A DNA stretch of 38,791 nucleotides from an uncultured Bacteroidales bacterium (GCA_937891905.1 CALATT010000119.1:1-38791), one strand, 5' to 3'; counted from the stretch's first letter, positions 1-8,295 are shown. Numbers and translations: made by a program. Notes: generated from the letters alone by a model not told the origin.

Positions 1-321
1 GGTTGTGCGATTAGCAACCTCCTCACCAGACGCGGTTTTCTCCACATATTTCCAATCGGGTCCGCAAGTGTATTTATATCCATCCGAATTAGCCACATCC
101 GCGGGTGTTATTCCTACGATAGTAACTTTGAACTGGTCTTTGCCATCTATCTTCGTCATCGGCACAGCCGCGCCTGCTGCCCATGCACTCAGTTCGGGCA
201 AACCGCCTACTACATAACAATACTTCGTACCAGCTGGTACATTGACGGTAAAGGTTACATCTGCGAAAGCAGAAGACAACACAACACAAAGGGTGACAAA
301 AAGAGATAGAATGTATTTCAT
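1..321 (-). CDS. Exported protein with carbohydrate-binding-like domain, 3' end outside window
   Basis: The minus strand is open from an ATG at 321 to the left edge (107 codons, no stop), so this is the N-terminal part of a longer protein. Residues 1 to about 20 form a clear signal peptide (MKYILSLF, a hydrophobic stretch, then a cleavage site near SAFA). The mature part begins with a beta-rich segment (VTFTVNVPAGTKYCYVVG, LSAW, PMTK, YKYTCGPDWKYVEK) that resembles the starch-binding/CBM20-like fold often seen in exported Bacteroidales proteins. That match is from memory of the family, not a search. The start is fixed by the signal peptide and by a good promoter just upstream (346-377). Full length and function cannot be judged, because any catalytic or T9SS sorting domain would lie outside the window. 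Confidence 0.75.
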   Translation of the reverse strand, partial: MKYILSLFVTLCVVLSSAFADVTFTVNVPAGTKYCYVVGGLPELSAWAAGAAVPMTKIDGKDQFKVTIVGITPADVANSDGYKYTCGPDWKYVEKTASGEEVANRTT

Positions 322-345
322 ATGGTATTTAGTTTATTTTCGGTG

Positions 346-377
346 CAAAGGTACAACAAAAATTTTATATATGCAAG
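346..377 (-). promoter_or_regulatory. Bacteroidota-type promoter for the exported protein at 321
   Basis: Read on the minus strand, TACCTTTG (353-346) fits the -7 consensus TAnnTTTG. A TTG (376-374) lies 20 bases upstream, as expected for the -33 element. The expected transcription start is about 20 bases before the ATG at 321. Nearly the same -33 context (CTTGCATATATAAAA) occurs in the fusA2 promoter at 22169-22199. Confidence 0.8.
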
Positions 378-432
378 CATTTTTTACATTTGATATTTAG
401 AGAGTCATGATTAGGTAATATATACGACAAAA

Positions 433-455
433 GGGGCCGCCTATTAGGCGACCCC
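433..455 (-). terminator. Hairpin terminator after the small gene pair
   Basis: A GC-rich inverted repeat has arms of about 10 bases (GGGG-CGCCT against AGGCG-CCCC, one mismatch) and a 3-base loop. On the minus strand it is followed by TTTTGTCG. It sits about 30 bases beyond the stop of the minus-strand gene ending at 485, so it probably ends that transcript. Because the hairpin is symmetric, it would also shield the promoter at 346-377 from read-through. Confidence 0.65.
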
Positions 456-484
456 AAAATACATTCAACATGAAGTGCTTCGTT

Positions 485-847
485 TTATAGTTGTTCAGGC
501 CATTGTACTTGATTTGTTTCCTCATCATAGTATTTATAGGCCTTTCCAAATAACCACCCTCTGAAAGTAGTGTACTTAAATCCTGCTGTTTTCCGTTCTA
601 AGAGGAATATATCTTGGTCTCTTGATACTTTAGAGAGGTCCATAGATCGGTCAAGTGCAGCTAATTGAGCGACTCGGAATTTGTTTCTTTGCTTTGTTTC
701 CCGTTCACTAACAGGTGTTTTTCTCTCGTCTCTCACTTGTGTGTATCGTCTATCAGACAGTCTCCTTCTATTATAAACCGTTCGGAATTTTTTGGAGATT
801 TTACCCGATATATAGTCAATCGGGTCTAGAAACATGACCTTACCCAT
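485..847 (-). CDS. Small basic protein of an unrecognised paralogous family (member A)
   Basis: About 120 residues if started at the ATG at 847 (MGKVMFLDPIDYISGK). An upstream ATG at 889 is possible but would overlap the preceding gene by 50 bases; the chosen start overlaps its stop by 8 bases, typical of translational coupling. The protein is rich in Lys/Arg, with no signal peptide or membrane segment. It shares a layout with the gene at 840-1172 and the one at 13093-13614: M-[AG]-[KR]-[VI] at the start, a PI or HI segment followed by G, a tyrosine/arginine-rich stretch, an Arg/Pro motif (RKTPVSERE here), a helical Lys/Arg region, and a final KY-T-[LF]-F-like motif (KYTTFRGW). I do not recognise the family and assign no function. 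A hairpin terminator follows at 433-455. Confidence 0.7.
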   Translation of the reverse strand: MGKVMFLDPIDYISGKISKKFRTVYNRRRLSDRRYTQVRDERKTPVSERETKQRNKFRVAQLAALDRSMDLSKVSRDQDIFLLERKTAGFKYTTFRGWLFGKAYKYYDEETNQVQWPEQL

Positions 848-1172
848 TAGCGCCTCCTTCCTCTTGATGGTATAGTTTATGAAACACAAAACTCAGTAGT
901 GTTTTGTATTTCTTTTGCTTTTTCCATTCGGATTTGAATAGCGCTTTTTGCTCAGGGTTTTCCAATGCAGTTTTAGCTTGTGCGATAATCTCTTTGAACT
1001 TCTCTTGCACTGCTTGCTGCGCTTCTGATGGCGGTTCGTTTGTAACTGGATTTTTAAGACGAATGCCGATTACTTGTTCATCGAACTTACGGATTTTCGC
1101 ATACACTTCATCGGTATGGTGATACTTTCCGTTGAAGGAGTCGATATGACTCATAGGATTAATTTTTGCCAT
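840..1172 (-). CDS. Small protein of the same unrecognised family (member B)
   Basis: About 110 residues from the ATG at 1172 (MAKINPMSHIDSFNGK). An in-frame ATG two codons earlier (1178) is equally open, but the MAK start matches MAR in the relative at 13614 and MGK in the next gene. The C-terminal half is predicted helical, with many Lys, Glu and Gln, and ends with KYKTLLSFVFHKLY, matching the closing motif of the other two members. It overlaps the following gene by 8 bases, so the two are probably made together. No convincing promoter was found in the 300 bases upstream. Function unknown. Confidence 0.7.
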   Translation of the reverse strand: MAKINPMSHIDSFNGKYHHTDEVYAKIRKFDEQVIGIRLKNPVTNEPPSEAQQAVQEKFKEIIAQAKTALENPEQKALFKSEWKKQKKYKTLLSFVFHKLYHQEEGGANG

Positions 1173-1514
1173 AGGCAATTGTGGCGGTATTTATACTGTT
1201 GCCTGCAGGAAAACATAAATTATATAGTAGTTGTAGGTCTGTAAACATATAAATAGACATAGTTTATTGTTTGGTTTTGGTTTAATCTTCTTTATACATC
1301 AACAGACTAATAGGGATTATTCCCTTGTTTTGACTCAGGTTTTTCGTATGCGAGTCATATCATACGCCTCATGTGTAGTTCGTAGCTACGGAGGTGGTTA
1401 TGCAATCATATCATTGGTGGTGCGATTACCTATACATCGTCGAGGTTTTAGTGGGTTGAACATTTGGTTATTTAGTCTCTCTTGCCGTATATATTTGGTC
1501 GTTATAGGTTTAGT
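1173..1514. other. Intergenic stretch without a supported gene
   Basis: About 340 AT-rich bases separate the small gene pair from the PIN gene. A plus-strand reading frame is open at 1267-1518, but it has no recognisable protein features and overlaps the end of the PIN gene, so I do not call it. Small inverted repeats are visible (CGTATG at 1345-1350 with CATACG at 1361-1366, and GGGATTATTCCC at 1313-1324). Their role is unknown. Confidence 0.4.
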
Positions 1515-2045
1515 TTAATCTGGTAGGCTAGAGAGGTTTTCTATTGCATCGTTGATTAAATGGGGTGCGATGCGTGAGTTGGTCTCGTTTAGGAGTATCA
1601 AGGATTGGATGGCAGCATCTTTGTTTATGAGCTGTTCGTTATATAATTGTAGGATGATGCCAATTGTACCTCGGACATCAACACCCCTGCTATGGGCAAC
1701 TTTGCGCAGATTACCATCTCCAGTACATAGGATTGCAGATAGTTCAGACGCAAGGTGCAGTACCGACACATCGGGTAGAGATAGGTTGTATCTTTCCTTT
1801 GATTGCTTTAGGTTATCCTGAATTCGAATGATTGTAGTGTATTGTTCGAGCGAATCATAGGAATGAATAGTCATAGATGGTAGTAGTTTATTGACTTCTT
1901 CTCTATTTGGTTTCTTGAGTTCCATCATTACCAAAGATGTGGTGTGCACCTGCACATTTTCTCGTTGGATAATGTGCAATAGACCTATCTTATGCAGGTC
2001 TATAATAATGTTTGCGTCGTAAATTACTATCTGCTTAATTTTCAT
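1515..2045 (-). CDS. PIN-domain protein, putative ribonuclease toxin
   Basis: 176 residues. The acidic pattern of PIN-domain nucleases is visible: D10 in the N-terminal strand (VIYDANIIIDL), E42 (MMELKKP), D92 (LSLPDVSVLHLA) and D110 (ILCTGDGNLRKVA). PIN domains are Mg-dependent RNases and often act as toxins on RNA. The ATG directly abuts the TAA of the upstream XRE/ImmA-IrrE gene (no spacing), so the two are expected to be translationally coupled, with the putative antitoxin first. The C-terminal ~50 residues form a helical tail. No signal peptide. Assignment to the PIN fold is good; the toxin role is inferred from the partner. Confidence 0.8.
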   Translation of the reverse strand: MKIKQIVIYDANIIIDLHKIGLLHIIQRENVQVHTTSLVMMELKKPNREEVNKLLPSMTIHSYDSLEQYTTIIRIQDNLKQSKERYNLSLPDVSVLHLASELSAILCTGDGNLRKVAHSRGVDVRGTIGIILQLYNEQLINKDAAIQSLILLNETNSRIAPHLINDAIENLSSLPD

Positions 2046-3125
2046 TTAAATAAGATTTAAGTGTTGATTAACCGTTTCTATATCTTGACCAAGGAGGTAG
2101 GCTGCCTTGGAGAGAGTAATTACTTCGCTACTGAGTGCCTTGTATACGAGTGATTCAAATCGCTTGTTAGCCAATTCTTTCGGATATACCGATTCTTCCG
2201 CCATTCTTTTGAAATTTGGACGGGTGTTTTTAAGGATGTAATAAGATTTTCCCTTTGCTTGGGTGATAATCCCTGCGTTTTGTGCGCTAGTAACAATTGC
2301 ATCTACAGAAATGCCATAGATAGACTGAATGCGTTTGAGTTCATCAAGTGATAATTGGTTGCGATGTTCTCCTAAGAGTGCCTTAAGGCGAGTGGCTGGA
2401 AGCAATAATTCCCCCGCGAAAGCATCGCATAAACGTTCTGTGAGTTTCTCATCTATATCCTCTGGAATGTTGAGCATAAGGTGAGCAAGTTCGTGTGCGA
2501 TAGAGAATCGGGTACGTTCGGACGATTTGTCAGTAGTGTTGTAGATAACAAAGGCGTGATGACCGCAAGTGAAATCTACCCCATCGAATTTAGTGTTGGC
2601 TTCAATGCCGATGAGTTTGATGCCGTTTTGTTCGATGAGTTCGTGGATGTTTACGATAGGTTCTTCAGCGAGTTGCAAATGTTCGCGCACTCGCATAGCC
2701 ATAGCGCATGCGTCTTGTGGCGTGCGTACTTCAATGTTTTGACATAATAGTGAAAAGTGTTGGTTAGGTGTGATAGAAAGAATATCCTCAATCTCCATGT
2801 ATCTCTCGGCATAGTCTTGGACAGTAGCCTTGATAGCATCATTTTCCATTTGAGATAAGGATTTATATTTACGATAGGAGAATTGCACATCCTCCCATGA
2901 AGTAGAAGGTTGACGGAAGAGTGCATCAATTTGCACTTCGAGCGCGTCAACGAGGGCAGTCATAACCTCAGCATTAGGAAACGAGATACCTTTCTCGTAA
3001 TTGCTGAGGGTTTGTGCGGATACGATGTTTTGCATCTTCTCCGCGAGATCTCTTAGTGAGAGTTTTTTCATCTGTCGCAGGAATTGCAATCGTTCCTTAA
3101 AGATTTTTTTGATTTCTTCTGCCAT
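2046..3125 (-). CDS. XRE-family regulator fused to ImmA/IrrE-type metallopeptidase
   Basis: 359 residues in two recognisable parts. Residues ~8-70 are an XRE-type helix-turn-helix (LSLRDLAEKM...SAQTLSNYEKGISFPN) that would bind operator DNA. Residues ~150-245 are an M78/ImmA-IrrE-like zinc peptidase with HELAH at 211-215 (preceded by RFSIA) and a downstream glutamate in AFAGELLLP (E239) as likely third ligand. The C-terminal part (~260-359) is helical. Such fusions (COG2856-like) are known as antitoxin/regulator partners of toxins and in phage or mobile-element control, where the peptidase can remove a repressor. It has its own promoter at 3195-3226 and is followed without spacing by the PIN gene, so it probably represses its own operon. 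Confidence 0.85.
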   Translation of the reverse strand: MAEEIKKIFKERLQFLRQMKKLSLRDLAEKMQNIVSAQTLSNYEKGISFPNAEVMTALVDALEVQIDALFRQPSTSWEDVQFSYRKYKSLSQMENDAIKATVQDYAERYMEIEDILSITPNQHFSLLCQNIEVRTPQDACAMAMRVREHLQLAEEPIVNIHELIEQNGIKLIGIEANTKFDGVDFTCGHHAFVIYNTTDKSSERTRFSIAHELAHLMLNIPEDIDEKLTERLCDAFAGELLLPATRLKALLGEHRNQLSLDELKRIQSIYGISVDAIVTSAQNAGIITQAKGKSYYILKNTRPNFKRMAEESVYPKELANKRFESLVYKALSSEVITLSKAAYLLGQDIETVNQHLNLI

Positions 3126-3194
3126 GATTTAGATAAGTTAGTAATTCATTAATTATTTTGTAAGTATATTTTTGTGCAATTTTAATTTCGGCTG

Positions 3195-3226
3195 CAAAGA
3201 TAATACATTTTTTTGAATCCTCCAAA
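3195..3226 (-). promoter_or_regulatory. Promoter of the XRE-peptidase/PIN operon
   Basis: On the minus strand TATCTTTG (3202-3195) matches TAnnTTTG and TTTG (3226-3223) lies exactly 20 bases upstream. The leader to the ATG at 3125 is about 65 bases, AT-rich, and a plausible place for self-regulation by the XRE protein. Confidence 0.75.
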
Positions 3227-3339
3227 TAAATTTGACAAAAAATATACTTTTTATATAAATTTGTAAAGTTTTATGTGTGATTTGTGGTTGTTTTGGACAT
3301 TTTTTTGGAATAAATTTCAATTTATAAAGAAAAAGCAGC

Positions 3340-3701
3340 ACAGTTGCGTTGAGATAAGTGAGACGAGTAAGCGATGTGGTGAGGAAACAATCGGCAAGTA
3401 GCGTCTCGGCAGCAATGGTCGGGGTTTGCTTGCAATAGAGGACCTTCAGCGTAAGTTCCTCGCTATTCGTGCCGTCGCATGCAAAGATAATGAACTGCTC
3501 GATGCTCAAGCCGTTCTGCTGCATGTGCGTCTCGATGAGCGTGCCGAGGTCATAGACCGTGGCGCGTGACTGGTGGGTGTAGTAGTCGGTCTCGAAGATT
3601 AGCATGCGTCCGTTGCCGCTGTAATAGATCTGCAACTGGGAGGTGTAGCAGGTATCGCCTGTGAACTGGGTGTATAAAAAGAAACTGCCATATCCTTGCA
3701 T
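3340..3701 (-). pseudogene. Probable truncated gene fragment, unrecognised family
   Basis: From an ATG at 3701 the frame runs to 3153 (182 codons), but its character changes near codon 120. The first part is well-composed protein (strands around LQIYYSGNGRMLIFE, then RATVYDLGTLIE and a Cys/Asp segment IIFACDGTNSEELTLKVLYC). The last ~60 codons are Lys/Phe/Ile-rich, AT-rich, and cover the promoter of the next operon (3195-3226). I therefore take only the first ~360 bases as real coding sequence that has lost its downstream part. The base composition is more GC-rich than both neighbours. No function recognised. It could still be a complete short protein, since a promoter is present immediately upstream. 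Confidence 0.45.
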
Positions 3702-3708
3702 TTTTGCG

Positions 3709-3740
3709 CAAAGGTATGGCAGAATCAGGGTTTTGGAAAA
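3709..3740 (-). promoter_or_regulatory. Promoter-like box in front of the truncated gene
   Basis: TACCTTTG is present on the minus strand (3716-3709), but the upstream element about 20 bases away is only T-rich, not a clean TTTG. The ATG at 3701 lies just 7 bases after the -7 box, so a transcript from here would be almost leaderless. Confidence 0.45.
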
Positions 3741-3808
3741 GACAAGATTATTACGACCTATTGTAGGAATAAAGCAGAAACTATTGGTGAATAATTAAGA
3801 AAAAGTAG

Positions 3809-4312
3809 TTAGTTACATGTAGTATAAGGATTGTCACATTGGTTGCGTGGTGATAGCCATCCTTCAGACTTTCTGCCAGTAATATCAAATATCTGTGTAT
3901 AAACCCAACCATTACTATATTTCAAGACTGGTAACTCATCACCCTCATATCTGACCATAACAGAATCAGACACATAAGAAGGTTTTGTGTATAAAGGGAA
4001 TACATCATCATGCGGATATATTGTTATATCTTCGGACAAATACACCCAACCTTTGGGAGTACATGTATCCCCACTTAAACTCCAATACGGTTGAACGAAT
4101 ATCATTTCCCCAGCACAGGATTCAACACGAAGTAATACATAATTTTCATTTATAATATCATGGTGCAATGTATCTACGACGAACTGACAAGTTGAGTCAT
4201 ATAAAGGCACCCTAGTTTCTTCCAATAGTTTTACGAAAAGATGATGCTCTGTTGCAGATACTATAATAATACCTCCTACATATATAAATAATGTGAGTAA
4301 TACTTTTTTCAT
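3809..4312 (-). CDS. Small exported SH3-like protein, putative immunity protein of the RHS toxin
   Basis: 167 residues with a signal peptide (MKKVLLTLFIYVGGIIIVSA). The mature part has features of bacterial SH3-like domains: repeated short strands with Gly-Trp turns (PKGWVYL, SNGWVYTQIFD, SEGWLSPRNQ) and a Cys-containing end (NQCDNPYTTC). The start ATG overlaps the TGA of the upstream RHS gene (ATGA), so the two are translationally coupled. Polymorphic toxin genes are usually followed directly by their immunity gene. An exported immunity protein would fit a toxin that acts in the periplasm on peptidoglycan, and SH3-like domains commonly bind cell wall. The exported SH3-like nature is seen in sequence; the immunity role is inferred from position. 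Confidence 0.7.
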   Translation of the reverse strand: MKKVLLTLFIYVGGIIIVSATEHHLFVKLLEETRVPLYDSTCQFVVDTLHHDIINENYVLLRVESCAGEMIFVQPYWSLSGDTCTPKGWVYLSEDITIYPHDDVFPLYTKPSYVSDSVMVRYEGDELPVLKYSNGWVYTQIFDITGRKSEGWLSPRNQCDNPYTTCN

Positions 4313-4983
4313 CTTATAATTCTTATTAAAAATTTTTTAAATCCAGCCATCTTCTGATTTAGTAGTTTAAAGTCATCAGGACTCAATAAAGGGCATCCAA
4401 CAGACACTCCATTACGGGGTGTCCCTTTCTCATCATCCCATTCTGTCACTGATGCAAAACCATTTCGATTTGTAGAATGAAGATATACTCCTGTTTTGTA
4501 TGGTTTACCATAATTTTCGCGCGCTTGTGGACTATAATTTAAATTTCCATCTATTTCCGGTATTCTCCATCGTTCCTCACCATTTTTATCAAGAGCGCTT
4601 AGTTTCCAATTACTTTTCAATTTTCCTCTTTTCCCTCTATTGTCCCATTCAACTAAATAATCATCAGATGCAATTGCCCCAAATGTAGAATAATCCGATG
4701 TCATTGTAAGTCCTATCATTCCTTTAGTAATATCATCTGGACCATTAGGACCATATAAAGTCACATTTGCCGTAACAGCACCTTCGCCATCAATATAACC
4801 ATACTTTCCTCCTTTCCAACCTAGAAACTCGTACCTAGCCCCCTCGAATACAAGAATAGCTGATGCTCCTCGAATTTCTGGATTATTCTTTTTAAGTTCG
4901 TAGAAATCTTCGTCGTCAACCCAAAAATATTCATTACGAAGGTCCTCTTGGTTGTAATTATGTGGATAATAATACCACATTTC
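4309..4983 (-). other. Toxin-like C-terminal domain of the RHS protein (YkuD/Tlde1-like signature)
   Basis: This covers codons 1104-1327 of the RHS gene, directly after the DPEG sequence that ends the RHS core (D1100-G1103), the usual junction where variable toxin tails begin. The first ~110 residues (to about TLYGPNGPDDITKG) are a spacer or substrate-binding part. The last ~70 carry GVYLHST with H1272 and SVGCPLLSPDDF with C1300, 28 residues apart. In L,D-transpeptidases and Tlde1-type (DUF2778) effectors, the His and the Cys of S-x-G-C form the catalytic pair. The usual Arg after the Cys-Ile pair is replaced (CPLL), so the match is partial. Confidence 0.6.
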
Positions 4984-7900
4984 ACCTTCTGGATCAACAG
5001 CATTCACGAAGTTGTTCCCGCACCATGAATATGGGGATAAATTATGATATTCTTCGCATAAGGGGTCTATGGTCGTAGTGCGGCAAATAGCAGGATAATA
5101 ATGTCTAGCATTACTATCATATTCGTTCAAACCACTAGTTTCTTCATATTCTTTGCCATTGTACTTAAACATCTGCATATTCTGCCCCATACTGATTGGC
5201 ATTGGAAGCCCACTTGCATAGTAAAAAGTACGTTGTGGGGTTTCCTTTGTGGACGCATTCCAGACGGCCACATTATTACCTATATGATCCTTGCGAAAAT
5301 AATACATTCCAGTTGAAAGAACAATAGTATCATTTAAAATACTTAAAGTATATCCTTCTGTGTTATATACTTGTTCCTTTTCCCATCTCCAAATCGAATC
5401 ACAGCCTAAGGTTCGTTGTTTCTGTCTATTATTGTCATACCATACTTCCGTCTTATGTAGTAACGAATACCGGGGTTGTACCGCGGGTGACTCCACGATG
5501 GTAGTCAAGATTGGTTCCAAGAATGTAAAATAAGATGTCTTAATTTTTGTTCCAAGTGCGTCATATTGATAAGCAATAATATTGCCATTACCAAATTTAA
5601 TGGTATCTGGCAGATTCAGATGGTTATATTTAATTTCTGATATATTTCTATCACCATCAGAAATCAAGTTACCATTTCCATCGTATAACATATTGATGTC
5701 ATTTTGCCGTACAATGTACTCTTTGGATTCATATAAATCAGAGTTCTCCACATTGTCTTGAACAAAGATTATTTGGTTTCCGTTATATTGCATACTCAAA
5801 TCATCTATCAAAATTCCATTATTGTAGCGAACAAGATGAGTAATATTACCTAGAGGATCATATTCAAAACTTTCACTATCAATTATTGAATTTTCATCAT
5901 AGAGTTTTGAACTACTTAACCAATCTTGAGAATTGTATTGATAACGGTAATTTAGCGTCTGACCTCCTTGAGAAATAGTTATAGCTGATACATTGCCATT
6001 ATAAAAAGAGGCGTTCCCTTCTGGAATATTGTCAGCATAATATAATTGCTCTGTAAAGTCCCCACTTGCGATAGAAACCAATTGTCCTCGTATATCATAA
6101 GCAAAATACTCTTTATCATTACCATTATGCCTTGCTTTTGCAATTAAATTACCCATCTGATCATATACATTAACACTGAGTACAATCATTGGATTGTCAT
6201 TAATGCTGTATAGTGTCTTTGTCAATCTACCTGCATGGTCATATACATATTGATAAGATTCCGTCATATCCGCCCACTCATCTAAAGTTTGTTTGACACT
6301 TCCATCAAAATTGTAAGCCACATATTGATGATGAAAAGCGGACAATCGTGCAGTACTCCTGTTTTGTATGACATTCCCATACATGTCATAGTACAAGGCA
6401 GCCACTCTATATACACTATCATTCATATCATAAATACGTTGACCTGTCAAAAGATTTTGTGTATTTGCATACAGTTCCCCAAAACCATTATGTTCTTGAT
6501 ACATCAAGATCTGTGCCGTATCTTGTGACAAGAGTTGCAAGAACTCGTAATTATCATAGTAATTAACAATAAACAATTTAGTCACCGCATTAGGAAAATA
6601 CGTATTGGAATACCCTATTCCACATATTATATTATCTGTTGAAAATGTTTCCGACGCAATAATATCTTTAAATTGACTAATAAGTTCTTGATGTGATATA
6701 TCTGGGATGCAGATTTCTGCTATATACGCAGCACGTCCAAGCCAATCGTAGGTAAAATAAGACCAAAATCCCTGTCTCCTGCGTTGATTCCCATCTTGCG
6801 AAAGAATGAGTTTTCCAGCAACATCATATACCATCAGTATAGGTTCACATCCCGGCAATTGTTTATATATAAGATTGTTCTTGGAATCATAATGATACAC
6901 ATATGCATACTGGCGCATATATATATCATCATCTGGCGTAATTCCTGAACCTATACTTGATGCCAAAGTCTCAGGAAGAACATAACAAAGTCTGCCATAC
7001 TCATCATAAACATAATAGGTCTTGTTTGTCAAACCAATCTGTTGCATTACGAGTTGCCCCTGTATATTGACGTAGTCTACATATAGTTTTCCATCTGCAT
7101 CTGTTCTCGTTGTTTTAGTCAGCACCCCTGGAGGATAATACGAATCCCTTTGTAGTCCATGCGTCGTAACAATAAATCGAAGTATTTCATTTGTGTTATT
7201 TGTTTGATAATTTATTGTATTAGAGTGCGTATGATATGTAGATCCTACTATTGTAGAAACAACAGGTCTTGTAAGTGGAGAGGCTTCGTATATGGTCTGA
7301 GAATATGGCATCTCATCTTGATAATAAGTCGAAATAATAGAAGTAAGTGTTGATAATGGAATATAGCCTTCTTCACTTACGGGTGCAAAAAGCCAATGCT
7401 GAAATTCTTTTCCCATACCATTATAAGTTATAAAATCGGCTATATCTTTCCCCGTCGGAGAAATTTTTCTTAAAACATGCTCTTCCTCCCGCCCTATACC
7501 ATCATAATATGTATACATTATTTTTGCCCGAGCATTATCTGCAATAGATACGTTACCGTTGAAAATATTGACAGATGTCGTCTCATCCAGCGGATGAACT
7601 GCAATTCTGTAGTTTCTATTTGCAGATATCTCCTGTGAATAGTGATAACTCTCTTCATTAATAATATTATTTTCAATAGGAATATCACATCCAAATGAGA
7701 CTGGCCCCACTTCCCAATCATTCATTGTATTACTAACTATTGTTCCTGCATTTATGCATATATTCTTTCTATGCAGACTTTTACAATCCATATATGGAAT
7801 AGAATCCAAATTTGATGCAGCAGATTGTTTTTTATACCTAATACTATCTACTATTTGATTTTCCGCATTTCTTAATGATATCAGTTCTCCTGTATTGCTC

Positions 7901-8292
7901 AAAATTAATACTCGTTGTTCTTTCACTTGATATGAATCTACACAACTATATTGTGAACTATAATCATTTAAATGGAAATCTCCACCAGAATAATAGTAAT
8001 GGAACGCGACAGCTAGATATCCGCCTGCAGGAATAATAGTATTGTCAGGAAATGAATATCGCTCGGTGTTGCCGCCACCCCATAGTTGCCATCCATCCAA
8101 AGAAACATCTTCCACCCCCATATTATACAATTCTACAAACTCTCCATCACTATATGGGTATTTAGTAATTACCTCATTATAGGGAGAATCATATAATATC
8201 TGACAAATAACCACATTTGCATATATTTTACTATCTACCTGTGAGAATAAAAACGAACAGAATACAATTACTTTTAAGTAAATGTGTTTCAT
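4309..8292 (-). CDS. RHS/YD-repeat polymorphic toxin with lamin-tail domain and C-terminal L,D-transpeptidase-like domain
   Basis: 1327 residues. In order: signal peptide (1-25); lamin-tail-like domain, ~26-190 (GEFVELYNMG, LDGWQLWGG, then SNTGELISLRN); DUF6443-like region, ~225-345; many YD/RHS repeats, ~380-1040 (YVYDEYGRLCYVLPE, YDHAGRLTKTLY, YDIRGQLVSI); RHS-associated core, ~1043-1103, ending NFVNAVDPEG; and a 224-residue variable tail. The tail contains H1272 (GVYLHST) and S1297-V-G-C1300, spaced like the His and Ser-x-Gly-Cys of YkuD/Tlde1 enzymes, which act on peptidoglycan tetrapeptides. RHS repeats of known proteins form a hollow shell that encloses the toxic tail. No T9SS sorting domain is visible here. 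It starts 3 bases after the stop of the 1107-aa RHS gene and overlaps the putative immunity gene by 4 bases. Confidence 0.92.
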   Translation of the reverse strand: MKHIYLKVIVFCSFLFSQVDSKIYANVVICQILYDSPYNEVITKYPYSDGEFVELYNMGVEDVSLDGWQLWGGGNTERYSFPDNTIIPAGGYLAVAFHYYYSGGDFHLNDYSSQYSCVDSYQVKEQRVLILSNTGELISLRNAENQIVDSIRYKKQSAASNLDSIPYMDCKSLHRKNICINAGTIVSNTMNDWEVGPVSFGCDIPIENNIINEESYHYSQEISANRNYRIAVHPLDETTSVNIFNGNVSIADNARAKIMYTYYDGIGREEEHVLRKISPTGKDIADFITYNGMGKEFQHWLFAPVSEEGYIPLSTLTSIISTYYQDEMPYSQTIYEASPLTRPVVSTIVGSTYHTHSNTINYQTNNTNEILRFIVTTHGLQRDSYYPPGVLTKTTRTDADGKLYVDYVNIQGQLVMQQIGLTNKTYYVYDEYGRLCYVLPETLASSIGSGITPDDDIYMRQYAYVYHYDSKNNLIYKQLPGCEPILMVYDVAGKLILSQDGNQRRRQGFWSYFTYDWLGRAAYIAEICIPDISHQELISQFKDIIASETFSTDNIICGIGYSNTYFPNAVTKLFIVNYYDNYEFLQLLSQDTAQILMYQEHNGFGELYANTQNLLTGQRIYDMNDSVYRVAALYYDMYGNVIQNRSTARLSAFHHQYVAYNFDGSVKQTLDEWADMTESYQYVYDHAGRLTKTLYSINDNPMIVLSVNVYDQMGNLIAKARHNGNDKEYFAYDIRGQLVSIASGDFTEQLYYADNIPEGNASFYNGNVSAITISQGGQTLNYRYQYNSQDWLSSSKLYDENSIIDSESFEYDPLGNITHLVRYNNGILIDDLSMQYNGNQIIFVQDNVENSDLYESKEYIVRQNDINMLYDGNGNLISDGDRNISEIKYNHLNLPDTIKFGNGNIIAYQYDALGTKIKTSYFTFLEPILTTIVESPAVQPRYSLLHKTEVWYDNNRQKQRTLGCDSIWRWEKEQVYNTEGYTLSILNDTIVLSTGMYYFRKDHIGNNVAVWNASTKETPQRTFYYASGLPMPISMGQNMQMFKYNGKEYEETSGLNEYDSNARHYYPAICRTTTIDPLCEEYHNLSPYSWCGNNFVNAVDPEGEMWYYYPHNYNQEDLRNEYFWVDDEDFYELKKNNPEIRGASAILVFEGARYEFLGWKGGKYGYIDGEGAVTANVTLYGPNGPDDITKGMIGLTMTSDYSTFGAIASDDYLVEWDNRGKRGKLKSNWKLSALDKNGEERWRIPEIDGNLNYSPQARENYGKPYKTGVYLHSTNRNGFASVTEWDDEKGTPRNGVSVGCPLLSPDDFKLLNQKMAGFKKFLIRIIR

Positions 8293-8295
8293 TGT

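Noticed and set aside
1489..1497. TATATTTG on the plus strand as a promoter
   Set aside because: No plus-strand gene follows; most likely a chance match in AT-rich DNA.
1267..1518. Plus-strand open frame of 83 codons
   Set aside because: No recognisable domain, odd composition, overlaps the end of the PIN gene, and no promoter or ribosome binding site in front.
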